A stretch of 40,181 nucleotides of DNA from Gaiellasilicea sp035553355. GTDB lineage: Bacteria; Actinomycetota; Thermoleophilia; Gaiellales; Gaiellaceae. Below, piece after piece: positions 7,311-15,814 of this stretch. The stretch spans positions 1 to 40,181 of the forward strand of contig DATMJW010000042.1 of NCBI GenBank assembly GCA_035553355.1, in the 5' to 3' direction. The number at the start of each line of letters is the position of its first letter. The first letter of the stretch is position 1. The position numbers and the translations under genes were made by a program. The notes beneath the pieces are model-generated. The model saw only the letters and a program-made list of their open reading frames with translations, was not told where the DNA came from and did not search any database.

Positions 7311-9803
7311 ATGGCTATTGCAACCGGGCTTCACGCCACGGTGGCCGTCGAGATCGGCGGCAAGGAGATCACGTTCGAGACCGGACGGCTCGCGAAGCAG
7401 GCCGACGGCGCCGTCGTCGTTCGCTCCGGCGACACGATGGTGCTGGCGACCGCCGTCGGCCGGCCCGAGGCGCGGGAGGGCGCCGACTTCTTCCCGCTCA
7501 CGATCGACGTCGAGGAGCGCGCGTACGCCGCAGGGAAGATCCCGGGCGGCTTCTTCAAGCGCGAAGGCCGCGCGACCGAACGCGCGACGCTGACGGCGCG
7601 GATGATCGACCGCCCGATCCGGCCGCTCTGGCCGAAGGGCTTCCGCAACGAGGTGCAGGTGATCTGCACCGTTCTCTCGGCGGACCTCGTGACGCCGCAC
7701 GACATCCTCTGCATCAACGGGGCGTCCGCCGCGCTGATGCTCTCGCCGCTGCCGTTCTTCGGCCCGGTCGGGGCCGTGCGCGTCGGCCGCATCGAGGGCC
7801 AGCTCGTGCTGAACCCGACGCACCAGGAGAACTTCGAGGAGTCGGCGCTCGACCTGATCGTCGTCGGCACGAAGGACGGCTTGACGATGGTGGAGGCCGG
7901 CGCGGACGAGGTGCCCGAGGACGTGCTGCTCGAGGCGCTCGAGCTCGCCCACGGTGAGATCAAGCGCCTCTGCGAGGCGCAGGAGGACCTCCGCCGCCAG
8001 GCGGGCAAGCCGAAGTGGCTCGACATGGAGCTGACGGCCGAGATCGAGCGCAACCACGGGCACGCGATCTGGGAGCGGATCCAGCAGGCCGGCCTGCGCG
8101 AGGCCGCGGCGATCGAGCACGAGCTGCTCGCGGAGCTCGCTCCGGAGCTCTCGATGGACTCGAGCGACGAGGACATCCAGCGCCAGGTGCAGGTGAAGGC
8201 GAGCCTCGCGATGGTGCTCGAGAAGCAGCGGCTGGCCGCGGTCGAGGGCCCGGTCCGGCAGCAGTTCGAGGCCGACCTGCGTGCGCTCACCGATGCGGAG
8301 GACGACTCGAAGGAGCTCAAGTCCGCGAAGCGGCAGCTCCTCTTCGACAAGATCGTCGAGACGGTCGAGCTCCCCTTCCCCGTGGGCCCCGCGACCGTCG
8401 ACGGCGAGGCACCGGTCGTGAAGGACGCCCTCACGAAGAGCTACGTCAAGAAGGCCGCCGAGGCGGTCTACAAGGACCTCGTCCGCAAGAAGATCGCGGT
8501 CGAGAAGCGCCGCCCCGACGGCCGCGGCGCGGAGGAGATCCGGCCGATCGACTGCGAGGTCTCCGTCAGCCCGCGTGCGCACGGCACCGGCCTCTTCCAG
8601 CGCGGGCAGACCCAGGTGCTGAGCCTGCTCACGCTCGGGACGGCGAAGGAGGGGCAGCGGATCGACGACCTCTCGCTCGAGACGGATCGGCGCTTCATGC
8701 ACCACTACAACTTCCCGCCCTACTCCGTGGGCGAGACCGGCTTCATGCGCGGCCCGAAGCGCCGTGACATCGGCCACGGTGCGCTCGCGCAGCGCGCGAT
8801 CGAGGCCGTGATCCCGCCGGCCGAGGAGTTCCCGTACACCATCCGCATCGTCTCGGAGACGCTCGAGTCGAACGGCTCGTCGTCGATGGGCTCGGTGTGC
8901 GGCTCGACCCTCGCGCTGATGGACGCAGGCGTGCCGATCTCGGCCCCCGTGTCGGGTATCGCGATGGGGCTCGTGAAGGAGGGCGACGACTACGTCATCC
9001 TCACGGACATCCAGGGCGCGGAGGACCACCTGGGCGACATGGACTTCAAGGTCGCGGGAACGCGCGAGGGCATCACGGCTCTCCAGATGGACATCAAGAT
9101 CACCGGCGTCACGCAGGAGATCATGCGCGGCGCCCTCGAGCAGGCGAAGCGGGCGCGCAACGCGATCCTCGACGTGATGCTCGAGACGATCTCCGAGCCG
9201 CGCGAGTCGCTCGCCGAGCACGCGCCGCGGATCCAGTCGATCCAGATCAACCCGGACTTCATCGGGATGGTGATCGGCAAGGGCGGCGAGACGATCCGCT
9301 CGCTCGAGGCCGACTTCGACGTCCAGATCGACATCGAGGAGGACGGCACGATCCTCGTCTACGCGACCGAGGGGACGAAGGGCGACGCCGCGATCTCCGC
9401 GATCCAGGCGCTGACGAAGGAGCCCGAGGTCGGCGACACGTACACCGGCCGCGTCGTCAAGACGACGCAGTTCGGCGCGTTCGTCGAGCTCAAGAAGGGC
9501 ACGGACGGCCTGCTCCACGTCTCGAACGTCGGGCCCGGCCGCGTGGCGCACATCGAGGACGTGATGGCGCGCGGCGACGTCGTGGACGTGGTCGTGCAGG
9601 AGGTCGACAAGGCCCGCGGCCGGATCGGCCTGAAGCTCGTCCAGAAGCACGAGAACGGCGGCTTCGTCTCGCCGGAGGAGCTGATCGAGCGGGCGAAGAA
9701 CGCGCCGCCGCGGCCCCCGGAGGAGGAGCGGCCGCGCCGCGAGGGCGACCGTGGCCGTGGCGGCCGCGGCGGCCGCGATCGCGGTCCCCGGCGCGAAGAC
9801 TGA
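7311..9803 (+). CDS. pnp: Polyribonucleotide nucleotidyltransferase (PNPase)
   Basis: 3'-5' phosphorolytic exoribonuclease of the RNA decay machinery, 830 residues. Order: first RNase PH-like domain (about 12-145), a helical linker (about 210-400), the catalytic second RNase PH domain (about 400-630, with SNGSSSMGSVCGSTLALMD and DMDFKVAGTREGITALQMD), a KH domain (GKGG at 656-659), an S1 domain (about 708-775, starting GDTYTGRVVKTTQFGAFV) and an Arg/Gly-rich tail. E. coli PNPase has about 711 residues. Much of the extra length is in the linker, about 190 residues against about 100, and in the tail. GGAGGA (7297-7302) sits 8 nt before the ATG. Confidence 0.97.
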   Translation: MAIATGLHATVAVEIGGKEITFETGRLAKQADGAVVVRSGDTMVLATAVGRPEAREGADFFPLTIDVEERAYAAGKIPGGFFKREGRATERATLTARMIDRPIRPLWPKGFRNEVQVICTVLSADLVTPHDILCINGASAALMLSPLPFFGPVGAVRVGRIEGQLVLNPTHQENFEESALDLIVVGTKDGLTMVEAGADEVPEDVLLEALELAHGEIKRLCEAQEDLRRQAGKPKWLDMELTAEIERNHGHAIWERIQQAGLREAAAIEHELLAELAPELSMDSSDEDIQRQVQVKASLAMVLEKQRLAAVEGPVRQQFEADLRALTDAEDDSKELKSAKRQLLFDKIVETVELPFPVGPATVDGEAPVVKDALTKSYVKKAAEAVYKDLVRKKIAVEKRRPDGRGAEEIRPIDCEVSVSPRAHGTGLFQRGQTQVLSLLTLGTAKEGQRIDDLSLETDRRFMHHYNFPPYSVGETGFMRGPKRRDIGHGALAQRAIEAVIPPAEEFPYTIRIVSETLESNGSSSMGSVCGSTLALMDAGVPISAPVSGIAMGLVKEGDDYVILTDIQGAEDHLGDMDFKVAGTREGITALQMDIKITGVTQEIMRGALEQAKRARNAILDVMLETISEPRESLAEHAPRIQSIQINPDFIGMVIGKGGETIRSLEADFDVQIDIEEDGTILVYATEGTKGDAAISAIQALTKEPEVGDTYTGRVVKTTQFGAFVELKKGTDGLLHVSNVGPGRVAHIEDVMARGDVVDVVVQEVDKARGRIGLKLVQKHENGGFVSPEELIERAKNAPPRPPEEERPRREGDRGRGGRGGRDRGPRRED

Positions 9804-9840
9804 GGCGCAGGGACTGCGCCGCTGAGCGCACAGGTGCAGG

Positions 9841-9866
9841 CGAGGGGCGGCGGGAGCCGCCCCTCG
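9841..9866 (+). terminator. Hairpin after pnp, possible terminator
   Basis: Perfect 10-bp stem, CGAGGGGCGG (9841-9850) with CCGCCCCTCG (9857-9866), and a 6-nt loop, 38 nt after the pnp stop. The T-content downstream is low (TCGTCGTCC). It lies just before the promoter-like TAGGAT of the M16 gene, so it may separate the two transcription units. Confidence 0.6.
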
Positions 9867-9875
9867 TCGTCCAAC

Positions 9876-9881
9876 TAGGAT
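9876..9881 (+). promoter_or_regulatory. Leaderless-type -10 box before the M16 peptidase gene
   Basis: TAGGAT ends 7 nt before the GTG at 9889, and no ribosome site lies between. Confidence 0.5.
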
Positions 9882-9888
9882 CCAGCCC

Positions 9889-11175
9889 GTGCAGGAGTAC
9901 GAACTCTCGACGCTCCCGACGGGCGAGCGCCTGATCACCGAGGCGGTGCCGAGCGTCCGCTCGGTCTCGCTCGGCTTCTGGATCGGCGCGGGCTCCCGCG
10001 ACGAGACGGACGCGCGTGCAGGCGTTTCGCACTTCATCGAGCACCTCCTGTTCAAGGGCTCGCGGCGGCACAGCGCGCAGGAGATCGCCGAGATCTTCGA
10101 CGGCCTCGGCGGGGAGCTCAATGCCGCGACGTCGCGCGAGACGACCGTCGTCTACGCGCGGGTGCCCGACGACCGGGTCGAGACGGCGCTCGACGTGATG
10201 GTCGGGATGGTCTACGAGCCGGCCTTCGTCGACGTCGACTCCGAGCGCGAGGTCGTGCTCGAGGAGATCGCGATGGTCGAGGACAACCCGCAGGACCTCG
10301 TCCACGACGTCGTCGCCGAGGCGGTCTTCGGCGGGCATCCGCTCGGCCGCCCCGTGATCGGGCGCGCGGACGTGATCTCGAGCGTCGGGAAGCGCGCGCT
10401 CGCGACCTTCCACCGGAACGCGTACACGGCCGACAACGTCGTCGTCGCGGCCGCCGGGAACCTCGAGCACGGGCGCCTCGAGCGGCTGCTCGCGGAGCGG
10501 CTCCCGGAGACGCCGTCCGGTGTGCGGCGCGCGCGCAGGCCGGTGACGCGCAGGCCGGCGCCGGGCCTCCGGTTCCAGCGCAAGGCGACCGAGCAGTACC
10601 ACGTCTGCCTCGGCGCCCCCGGGATCTCCCGGCGCGACGAGCGCCGCTTCGCCGCCTCTCTCCTCGACGCGATCCTCGGCGGCTCCGCCTCTTCGCGGCT
10701 CTTCCAGGAGATCCGCGAGAAGCGCGGCATGGCCTACTCCGTCTACAGCTTCGCGTCGCAGTACTCGGACGCGGGTCAGATCGGGCTCTACGTGGGGACG
10801 CGCGAGGAGAACCTCGTCGAGTGCCTCGAGATCGCAGCGCGCGAGCTCGAGGACGTCGCGGCCGGGAACGTGCGGCCGGGGGAGCTCGAGCGGGCGAAGG
10901 AGAATCTCAAGGGGCGGATGCTGCTCTCGATGGAGTCCACCTCGAACCGGATGAGCAGGCTCGGGCGGTCGCTCCTGACCGACACGGAGCTGCTCACGCT
11001 CGACGAGCTGATCGAGCGGATCGACGCCGTCGGCGCCGACGACGTCGCCGCCCTCGCGGGCGACCTCCTCGCGCTCGACCGGCTCTCGGCGGCGGGCATC
11101 GGCCCGAGCGTGCGCCGATTCAAGGCGGCGGTGGAGCGCGTCAACCCGGCGCTCCTGGAGCGCGCGGCCGCGTGA
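9889..11175 (+). CDS. M16 family zinc metallopeptidase (processing peptidase-like)
   Basis: A 428-residue peptidase of the pitrilysin/insulinase family. The inverted zinc motif HFIEH is at 48-52, and the third ligand is expected in ERxVVLEEI (Glu125/Glu126). The second half is the non-catalytic repeat, with residues such as RLFQEIREKRGMAYSV. Size and order match the mlpA/ymxG-type peptidase next to pnp in Bacillus and the pepR-type gene next to pnp in actinobacteria. The start is GTG 9889, where homology begins, with TAGGAT 7 nt upstream. The stop overlaps dapB as GTGA. The substrate is unknown. Confidence 0.93.
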   Translation: MQEYELSTLPTGERLITEAVPSVRSVSLGFWIGAGSRDETDARAGVSHFIEHLLFKGSRRHSAQEIAEIFDGLGGELNAATSRETTVVYARVPDDRVETALDVMVGMVYEPAFVDVDSEREVVLEEIAMVEDNPQDLVHDVVAEAVFGGHPLGRPVIGRADVISSVGKRALATFHRNAYTADNVVVAAAGNLEHGRLERLLAERLPETPSGVRRARRPVTRRPAPGLRFQRKATEQYHVCLGAPGISRRDERRFAASLLDAILGGSASSRLFQEIREKRGMAYSVYSFASQYSDAGQIGLYVGTREENLVECLEIAARELEDVAAGNVRPGELERAKENLKGRMLLSMESTSNRMSRLGRSLLTDTELLTLDELIERIDAVGADDVAALAGDLLALDRLSAAGIGPSVRRFKAAVERVNPALLERAAA

Positions 11176-11780
11176 GGGTTCTCCTCCTCGGGCGGCGCGG
11201 GAAGGTGGGATCCGTGCTCGGCCCGGCGCTCGAGGAGGCGGGGCACGAGCTCGTCGAGTCGGTCGGCGAGGCCGACGCCGCCGTCGACTTCACGCGGCCG
11301 GACGCGGTCGAGGCGAACGTCCGGTCGTGCCTCGAGGCGGGGGTGCCGGTGGTCGTCGGGACGACCGGCTGGGACGAGGAGCGGGTCGCGGCGCTCGCGC
11401 GAACGCACGGGCTGCCCGTCTTCTACGCGCCGAACTTCTCGATCGGGGCCGTGTTGATGATGCGCTTCGCCGAGGAGGCGGCGACGCTGATGAGGGGCGC
11501 GGAGATCGTCGAGCTCCACCACGCGACGAAGCTCGACGCGCCCTCCGGGACGGCGAAGGCGACCGCGGAGCGACTCGGCGGGGGCGTCCCGATCCACTCG
11601 GTGCGGCTGCCGGGGCTCGTCGCGCACCAGGAGGTGATCTTCGGCGGCCCGGGCGAGACGCTGACGATCCGCCACGACACGACGTCGCGCGAGGCGTTCG
11701 TCCCCGGCGTCCTGCGCGCGCTGGAGCGGATCCGCGAGCTCCCGCCCGGCCTCACCGTCGGCCTCGACGCACTTCTGTGA
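11172..11780 (+). CDS. dapB: 4-hydroxy-tetrahydrodipicolinate reductase
   Basis: Second dedicated step of the lysine/diaminopimelate pathway: NAD(P)H-dependent reduction to tetrahydrodipicolinate. It has 202 residues, clearly shorter than E. coli (273) or mycobacterial (about 245) DapB. The gap is between the nucleotide motif GRRGKVG (7-13) and DFTRPDAV. The key segments remain: VVGTTGW, then ELHHATKLDAPSGTA with His116, His117 and Lys120 matching the catalytic His/Lys of the family. The GTG start overlaps the M16 stop (GTGA). It is followed by dapA, as in many Gram-positive genomes. Confidence 0.94.
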   Translation: MRVLLLGRRGKVGSVLGPALEEAGHELVESVGEADAAVDFTRPDAVEANVRSCLEAGVPVVVGTTGWDEERVAALARTHGLPVFYAPNFSIGAVLMMRFAEEAATLMRGAEIVELHHATKLDAPSGTAKATAERLGGGVPIHSVRLPGLVAHQEVIFGGPGETLTIRHDTTSREAFVPGVLRALERIRELPPGLTVGLDALL

Positions 11781-11802
11781 CGACCCCGTGACGCTTCCGT
11801 TC

Positions 11803-11827
11803 GGGGCCTGGCCCCGGGCCTGTCCCC
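11803..11827. repeat. Diverged REP-like element, copy 3
   Basis: Tandem 12-mers GGGCCTGGCCCC (11804-11815) and GGGCCTGTCCCC (11816-11827) in the dapB-dapA gap. This is the same doubled palindromic layout as the copies at 1492 and 18606, with A changed to C in the stem and compensating changes in part. It is probably an older member of the same family; it could also act as a dapB terminator-like hairpin. Confidence 0.5.
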
Positions 11828-11901
11828 CCTCGGGAGCGGTCGCGCTGGCGCGCGCGTTCCGCGTGCCGAGCGCGCACGCGCCGGCACCGCTGCCGCGCGA
11901 T

Positions 11902-11907
11902 TAGGAT
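11902..11907 (+). promoter_or_regulatory. Leaderless-type -10 box before dapA
   Basis: TAGGAT ends 6 nt before the dapA GTG at 11914. The same TAGGATCC word precedes the M16 gene. Confidence 0.5.
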
Positions 11908-11913
11908 CCGCAC

Positions 11914-12795
11914 GTGCTCGGCGAGATCCTGACGGCAGTCGTGACGCCGTTCCGCGCGGACGGCGCCGTCGACCTCGAGGCGTTCCGCCGGCTCGCGCGC
12001 CACCTCGTCGACAACGGCTCCGACGGCCTCGTCGTCACCGGCACCACCGGCGAGTCGCCGACGCTGGCCGACGAGGAGCGCTTCGAGCTCTACGCCGCGG
12101 CGGTCGAGGAGGTGGGCGATCGCGCGACCGTGCTCGCCGGCACCGGCACGTACGACACCCGTCACTCGGTGCACCTGACGGAGCGCGCGCACGACCTCGG
12201 CGTCGACGGCTTCCTCGTCGTCACGCCGTACTACTCGAAGCCGCCGGTGCGCGGTGTCGTCGAGCATTTCCGCGCGATCGCGGACGTCACGGACAAGCCG
12301 CTCGTCGTCTACAACATCCCCGGCCGCGTCGTCCTCAACCTCGACACGGCGGCGCTCGCGCAGCTCGCGGAGATCCCGACGGTGCGCGCCGTGAAGCAGG
12401 CGAACGACGATCTCGAGCAGGCGCGGCGGATCCCCGAGCTCGGCCTCGACCTCTACGCCGGCGACGACGACCTGATCCTGCCGTTCCTCGAGCTCGGCGG
12501 CATCGGCGGCATCTGCGTCCACACGCACGTCGTCGGCCCGCAGGTGAAGGAGCTCGTCACCGCGTTCCGCGCCGGCGACGTCGATCGCGCGCGCGAGCTC
12601 GACGAGGCGTTGCGGCCGTCGATCGACCTCCTCCGCGTGCAGACGAACCCGATCGCGATCAAGGCGGCGCTGAACCTGCTCGGCTACGAGGTCGGCGGGC
12701 ACCGGCTCCCGCTCGTCGCCGCGACGGAGGAGGAGCGCGAGGCGGTGCGGAAGTGCCTGGAGCGACTCGGGCTGCTCCAGCCTGCGGTCGCCTGA
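11914..12795 (+). CDS. dapA: 4-hydroxy-tetrahydrodipicolinate synthase
   Basis: Condenses pyruvate with aspartate semialdehyde, the entry step of lysine/diaminopimelate synthesis. The 293 residues match the usual length. The Schiff-base lysine is Lys161 in VRAVKQAND. Tyr133 lies in VVYNIPGR and Thr44-Thr45 in VTGTTGESPTL; Tyr107 completes the usual proton relay. All catalytic residues are present. It has its own upstream TAGGAT and is separated from dapB by 133 nt containing a REP-like element, so it may be transcribed apart from pnp-M16-dapB. RNase J follows 21 nt later. Confidence 0.97.
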   Translation: MLGEILTAVVTPFRADGAVDLEAFRRLARHLVDNGSDGLVVTGTTGESPTLADEERFELYAAAVEEVGDRATVLAGTGTYDTRHSVHLTERAHDLGVDGFLVVTPYYSKPPVRGVVEHFRAIADVTDKPLVVYNIPGRVVLNLDTAALAQLAEIPTVRAVKQANDDLEQARRIPELGLDLYAGDDDLILPFLELGGIGGICVHTHVVGPQVKELVTAFRAGDVDRARELDEALRPSIDLLRVQTNPIAIKAALNLLGYEVGGHRLPLVAATEEEREAVRKCLERLGLLQPAVA

Positions 12796-12803
12796 GACCT
12801 CCG

Positions 12804-12809
12804 TAGACT
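12804..12809 (+). promoter_or_regulatory. Leaderless-type -10 box before the RNase J gene
   Basis: TAGACT ends 7 nt before the GTG at 12817; no ribosome site lies between. Confidence 0.45.
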
Positions 12810-12816
12810 GCGCCGC

Positions 12817-14460
12817 GTGAGTCTTCGCATCATCCCGCTCGGCGGCCTCGGCGAGGTCGGCAAGAACATGTGCGTGTACGAGCACGGCGACGACGTGATC
12901 GTCGTCGACGCGGGCCTCGCGTTCCCGCGCGACGAACACCTGGGCGTCGACCTCGTGCTGCCGGACGTCTCGTACCTTCGCGACCGCCGCGTGCGCGCGG
13001 TCGTGCTCACCCACGGGCACGAGGACCACGTCGGCGGGCTCCCGTACCTGCTGCGGCAGGTCGACTGCGACGAGGTGATCGCGACCCGGCTGACGCTCGG
13101 GCTGATCAAGTCGAAGCTCGACGAGCACGGGCTCGCGAGCGCGACGACCCTCCGTGAGACGGAGCCGGGGAAGGTGATCGAGATCGGCGCGTTCCGGCTC
13201 GACTTCGTGCGTGTCGCGCACTCGATCCCGGACGCCGTCGCGGTCGTGCTCGACACGCCGTCCGGCCGCGTCGTCCACACGGGCGACTGGAAGCTCGACC
13301 ACACGCCCGTCGACGGCCAGCACACCGACGTCGGCCGCCTCGCATCGCTCGGCAACGAGGGCGTCGACCTCCTCTTCGGCGACTCGACGAACGCGGAGCG
13401 GCCGGGCATGACCGGCTCCGAGCGGCTCGTCGGGGAGGCGTTCCAGCAGCTGATCCCCGTGCGCACCGGCCGGATCCTCGTCGCCTCGTTCGCGTCGAAC
13501 GTGCACCGGCTCCAGCAGGCGATCGACGTCGCCGTCCGCTGCAACCGGAAGGTCGCGATCGTCGGCCGCTCGATGCGGAAGAACCTCAACATCGCGCGCA
13601 GCCTCGGCTACATGGACGTCCCGGACGACGCGATCGTGAAGCCGCAGGACGCGATGGAGCTCCCCCGCGACCAGGTGCTGATCGTGTGCACCGGGAGCCA
13701 GGGCGAGCCGATGTCCGCGCTCACGCGGATCGCGTACGGCGACCATCCGGCCGTGAGCGTCGAGCGGGGAGACACGGTGATCCTGTCCGCCCGCCCGGTC
13801 CCGGGGAACGAGCTTCGCGTCCACGACTCGATCAACCGGCTCGCGCAGCGGGGTGCCGAGGTGCTGCACGAGGAGGTTGCGCCGGTGCACGTCTCCGGCC
13901 ACGCGAACTCCGAGGAGCTGCGGACGATGCTCGCGCTCCTGCGCCCGCGCTGCGTGATGCCTGCGCACGGCGAGTACCGGATGCTCGCGGCGCACGCGCG
14001 GCTCGCCCGCGACGCGGGCATCCCCGGGGCGAACATCGTCCTCGCCGACAACGGCTCGGTCGTCGAGCTCGACCACGGCCGGCCGCCGCGGATTGCCGGG
14101 CGAGTCGACTCCGGCGTCACCCTCGTCGACGGGCTCGGCGTCGGCGACGTCAAGGACGTCGCGCTCCGCGACCGCCGGCGCCTCTCCGAGGACGGCGTCC
14201 TCATCATCGTGACGACGCTCGCGAGCTCGAACGGCGGCGACCTCGCGCCGCCCGAGCTGATCGCGCGCGGCTTCGCCGAGTCGGACGCGCTGCTCGACGA
14301 GCTGCGCCTGGAGGCGGGGCGTGTCGTCGAGGAGCTCGCCACCGACGGCATCAGCGAGATCAAGCTCCTGCAGGAGCACCTGCACGACGCAGTCGGCCAG
14401 ATCGTCTACGACCGCACGCGGCGGCGGCCGATGATCCTGCCGGTCGTGATCGAGGTTTGA
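12817..14460 (+). CDS. rnj: Ribonuclease J
   Basis: Metallo-beta-lactamase/beta-CASP ribonuclease with endo- and 5'-3' exonuclease activity, central to mRNA and rRNA processing in Gram-positives. It has 547 residues. The zinc motif HGHEDH is at 66-71, followed by HTGDWKLDHTPVDG and GDSTNAERPG, with later beta-CASP motifs in VHVSGHANSEEL and PAHGEYRML. The protein starts directly at SLRIIPLGGLGEVGKNM, as in other RNase J proteins, so the GTG at 12817 is well supported. Its place after dapA matches rnjB in Bacillus and rnj in actinobacteria. The stop overlaps the next reading frame as TTGA. Confidence 0.96.
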   Translation: MSLRIIPLGGLGEVGKNMCVYEHGDDVIVVDAGLAFPRDEHLGVDLVLPDVSYLRDRRVRAVVLTHGHEDHVGGLPYLLRQVDCDEVIATRLTLGLIKSKLDEHGLASATTLRETEPGKVIEIGAFRLDFVRVAHSIPDAVAVVLDTPSGRVVHTGDWKLDHTPVDGQHTDVGRLASLGNEGVDLLFGDSTNAERPGMTGSERLVGEAFQQLIPVRTGRILVASFASNVHRLQQAIDVAVRCNRKVAIVGRSMRKNLNIARSLGYMDVPDDAIVKPQDAMELPRDQVLIVCTGSQGEPMSALTRIAYGDHPAVSVERGDTVILSARPVPGNELRVHDSINRLAQRGAEVLHEEVAPVHVSGHANSEELRTMLALLRPRCVMPAHGEYRMLAAHARLARDAGIPGANIVLADNGSVVELDHGRPPRIAGRVDSGVTLVDGLGVGDVKDVALRDRRRLSEDGVLIIVTTLASSNGGDLAPPELIARGFAESDALLDELRLEAGRVVEELATDGISEIKLLQEHLHDAVGQIVYDRTRRRPMILPVVIEV

Positions 14461-14993
14461 ACGGCTGGCCCGACGTGCTCGTGCGGCACGCGGCGAGCGA
14501 ACTCACGGCGCGGCGCCTGATCGCGCAGCTGCGCGCGTGCGAGGCGGCGGCACTCGCCTTCTGCCGTCTGCTCGAGCGCTGGGGTCGCGGCGACGCCGAT
14601 CCCTCGACGCCCGGTGCGCGCGAGGCGGCGCTGCGGCACGCAGCGGACCGGGTGGAGACGGCGCTCGCCGGGCTCGAGACCCCGCTCGCGCGCTATCTGC
14701 TCGAGCTCGAGGCGGACACGGCAGAGGGGCGCTCGTGGTACGGCGGGCCGGGCGCGGGCGAGCTCGTCGAGTGGCGGCCGGTGCTGACGCGCGCGGGGGT
14801 GAGCGCGTGCCCCAACCGCGTCGCCGCCGCGTACCTCGAGCTCGCAGTGCTGGTGCGCGCCCTGCAGGGCCTCGACGACGCGGCGCGGATCGACGCGCCG
14901 CCGGACGCGTCGTCCCTCTGGGCGGGCCTCTTCGACCTCCGCGACACCCTGCTCGGTACGACGGTCGACGACCTCCGCGCGATCGCCGCGTAG
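14457..14993 (+). CDS. Hypothetical protein downstream of RNase J
   Basis: About 178 residues, not recognised. It is mostly predicted helix, rich in Ala, Leu, Arg and Glu, with no membrane segment, signal peptide or cysteine cluster. Recognisable stretches are CRLLERWGRGDADPS and SLWAGLFDLRDTLLGTTVDDLRAIAA. The start is uncertain: TTG 14457 overlaps the RNase J stop as TTGA, a pattern also seen at 3267 and 27750, while GTG 14475 or GTG 14481 would shorten it by 6 or 8 residues. The tight coupling suggests co-translation with RNase J. Confidence 0.65.
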   Translation: MNGWPDVLVRHAASELTARRLIAQLRACEAAALAFCRLLERWGRGDADPSTPGAREAALRHAADRVETALAGLETPLARYLLELEADTAEGRSWYGGPGAGELVEWRPVLTRAGVSACPNRVAAAYLELAVLVRALQGLDDAARIDAPPDASSLWAGLFDLRDTLLGTTVDDLRAIAA

Positions 14994-15004
14994 AAGCTGT
15001 CGCA

Positions 15005-15814
15005 GTGGCTCCGCGGATCACCGTCGTGGGCTCGGTGAACCTCGACCTCGTCGCGCGCTGCGAGCGTCTGCCGCGGCCGGGCGAGACGCTGACGGACGCG
15101 AGCTTCGACCGCGTCAAGGGCGGCAAGGGGGCGAACCAGGCCGTCGCCGCGGCCCGGCTCGGCGCCGAGGTCACGCTCGTGTGCGCCGTCGGCCGCGATC
15201 CCTTCGCGGACGAGGCGCTGCCGGCCGAGGAACGGCTGACCGTGCAGGCGCAGCGGGTGGAGGCACCGACCGGCGTCGCGCTCATCCTCGTCGACGACGC
15301 CGGCGAGAACCAGATCGTCGTCGCTCCCGGCGCGAACGCGCACCTCGGCGAGGTCGACGTGGGGGAGGCGGACGCCGTCCTCTGCCAGCTCGAGGTTCCC
15401 GATGCGGCGGTCGTCTCTGCCTGGCACGGCGCGACCGGCCTCTTCTGCCTGAACGCCGCGCCCGCGCGGCCGGTCGCCGTCGACGCCGACCTCACCGTCG
15501 TGAACCGGTACGAGCTCGAATCCCTGTCCCGGCGCGACGGGCTGATCGCGCTGACGCTCGGCGCCGAGGGCGCGGTCCTCCTCGAGGACGGGGAGGAGGT
15601 GGCGCGCGCGGAGCCGCCGCCCGTCGACGCCGTCGACGGCACCGCCGCCGGCGACGCGTTCACGGCGTGCCTGCTCGTCTCGCTGCTCGAGGGTCGCGAC
15701 CACGACGACGCGCTTCGCCGCGCGTGCGCCGCCGGTGCGCTCGCGGCGTCGCGGTTCGGCGCGCAGCCGTCGCTTCCGACGGCGGCCGAGGTGGACGCGA
15801 TACTGAGCCGATGA
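15005..15814 (+). CDS. PfkB family sugar kinase, ribokinase-like
   Basis: A 269-residue carbohydrate kinase of the PfkB family. The ribokinase sugar-binding signature is present: GSVNLDLVARCERLPRPGE with Asn12 and Asp14, then GGKGANQAVAAARLGA (39-54). The catalytic base is Asp217 in DGTAAGDAF, a variant of DTTGAGDAF. It is shorter than most ribokinases (about 305) but keeps all core motifs. The next gene, a nucleoside hydrolase, overlaps as ATGA. Hydrolysis would give ribose and phosphorylation ribose-5-phosphate, so ribokinase is the best call. A nucleoside kinase of the same family is possible. Confidence 0.85.
   Translation: MAPRITVVGSVNLDLVARCERLPRPGETLTDASFDRVKGGKGANQAVAAARLGAEVTLVCAVGRDPFADEALPAEERLTVQAQRVEAPTGVALILVDDAGENQIVVAPGANAHLGEVDVGEADAVLCQLEVPDAAVVSAWHGATGLFCLNAAPARPVAVDADLTVVNRYELESLSRRDGLIALTLGAEGAVLLEDGEEVARAEPPPVDAVDGTAAGDAFTACLLVSLLEGRDHDDALRRACAAGALAASRFGAQPSLPTAAEVDAILSR

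Noticed and set aside
7173..10121. 982-residue open frame antisense to pnp, and similar long antisense frames (for example opposite dapA/rnj and ftsK)
   Set aside because: These are shadows caused by high GC at third codon positions; they are Arg/Asp/Val-rich with no domain, and lie opposite well-identified genes.
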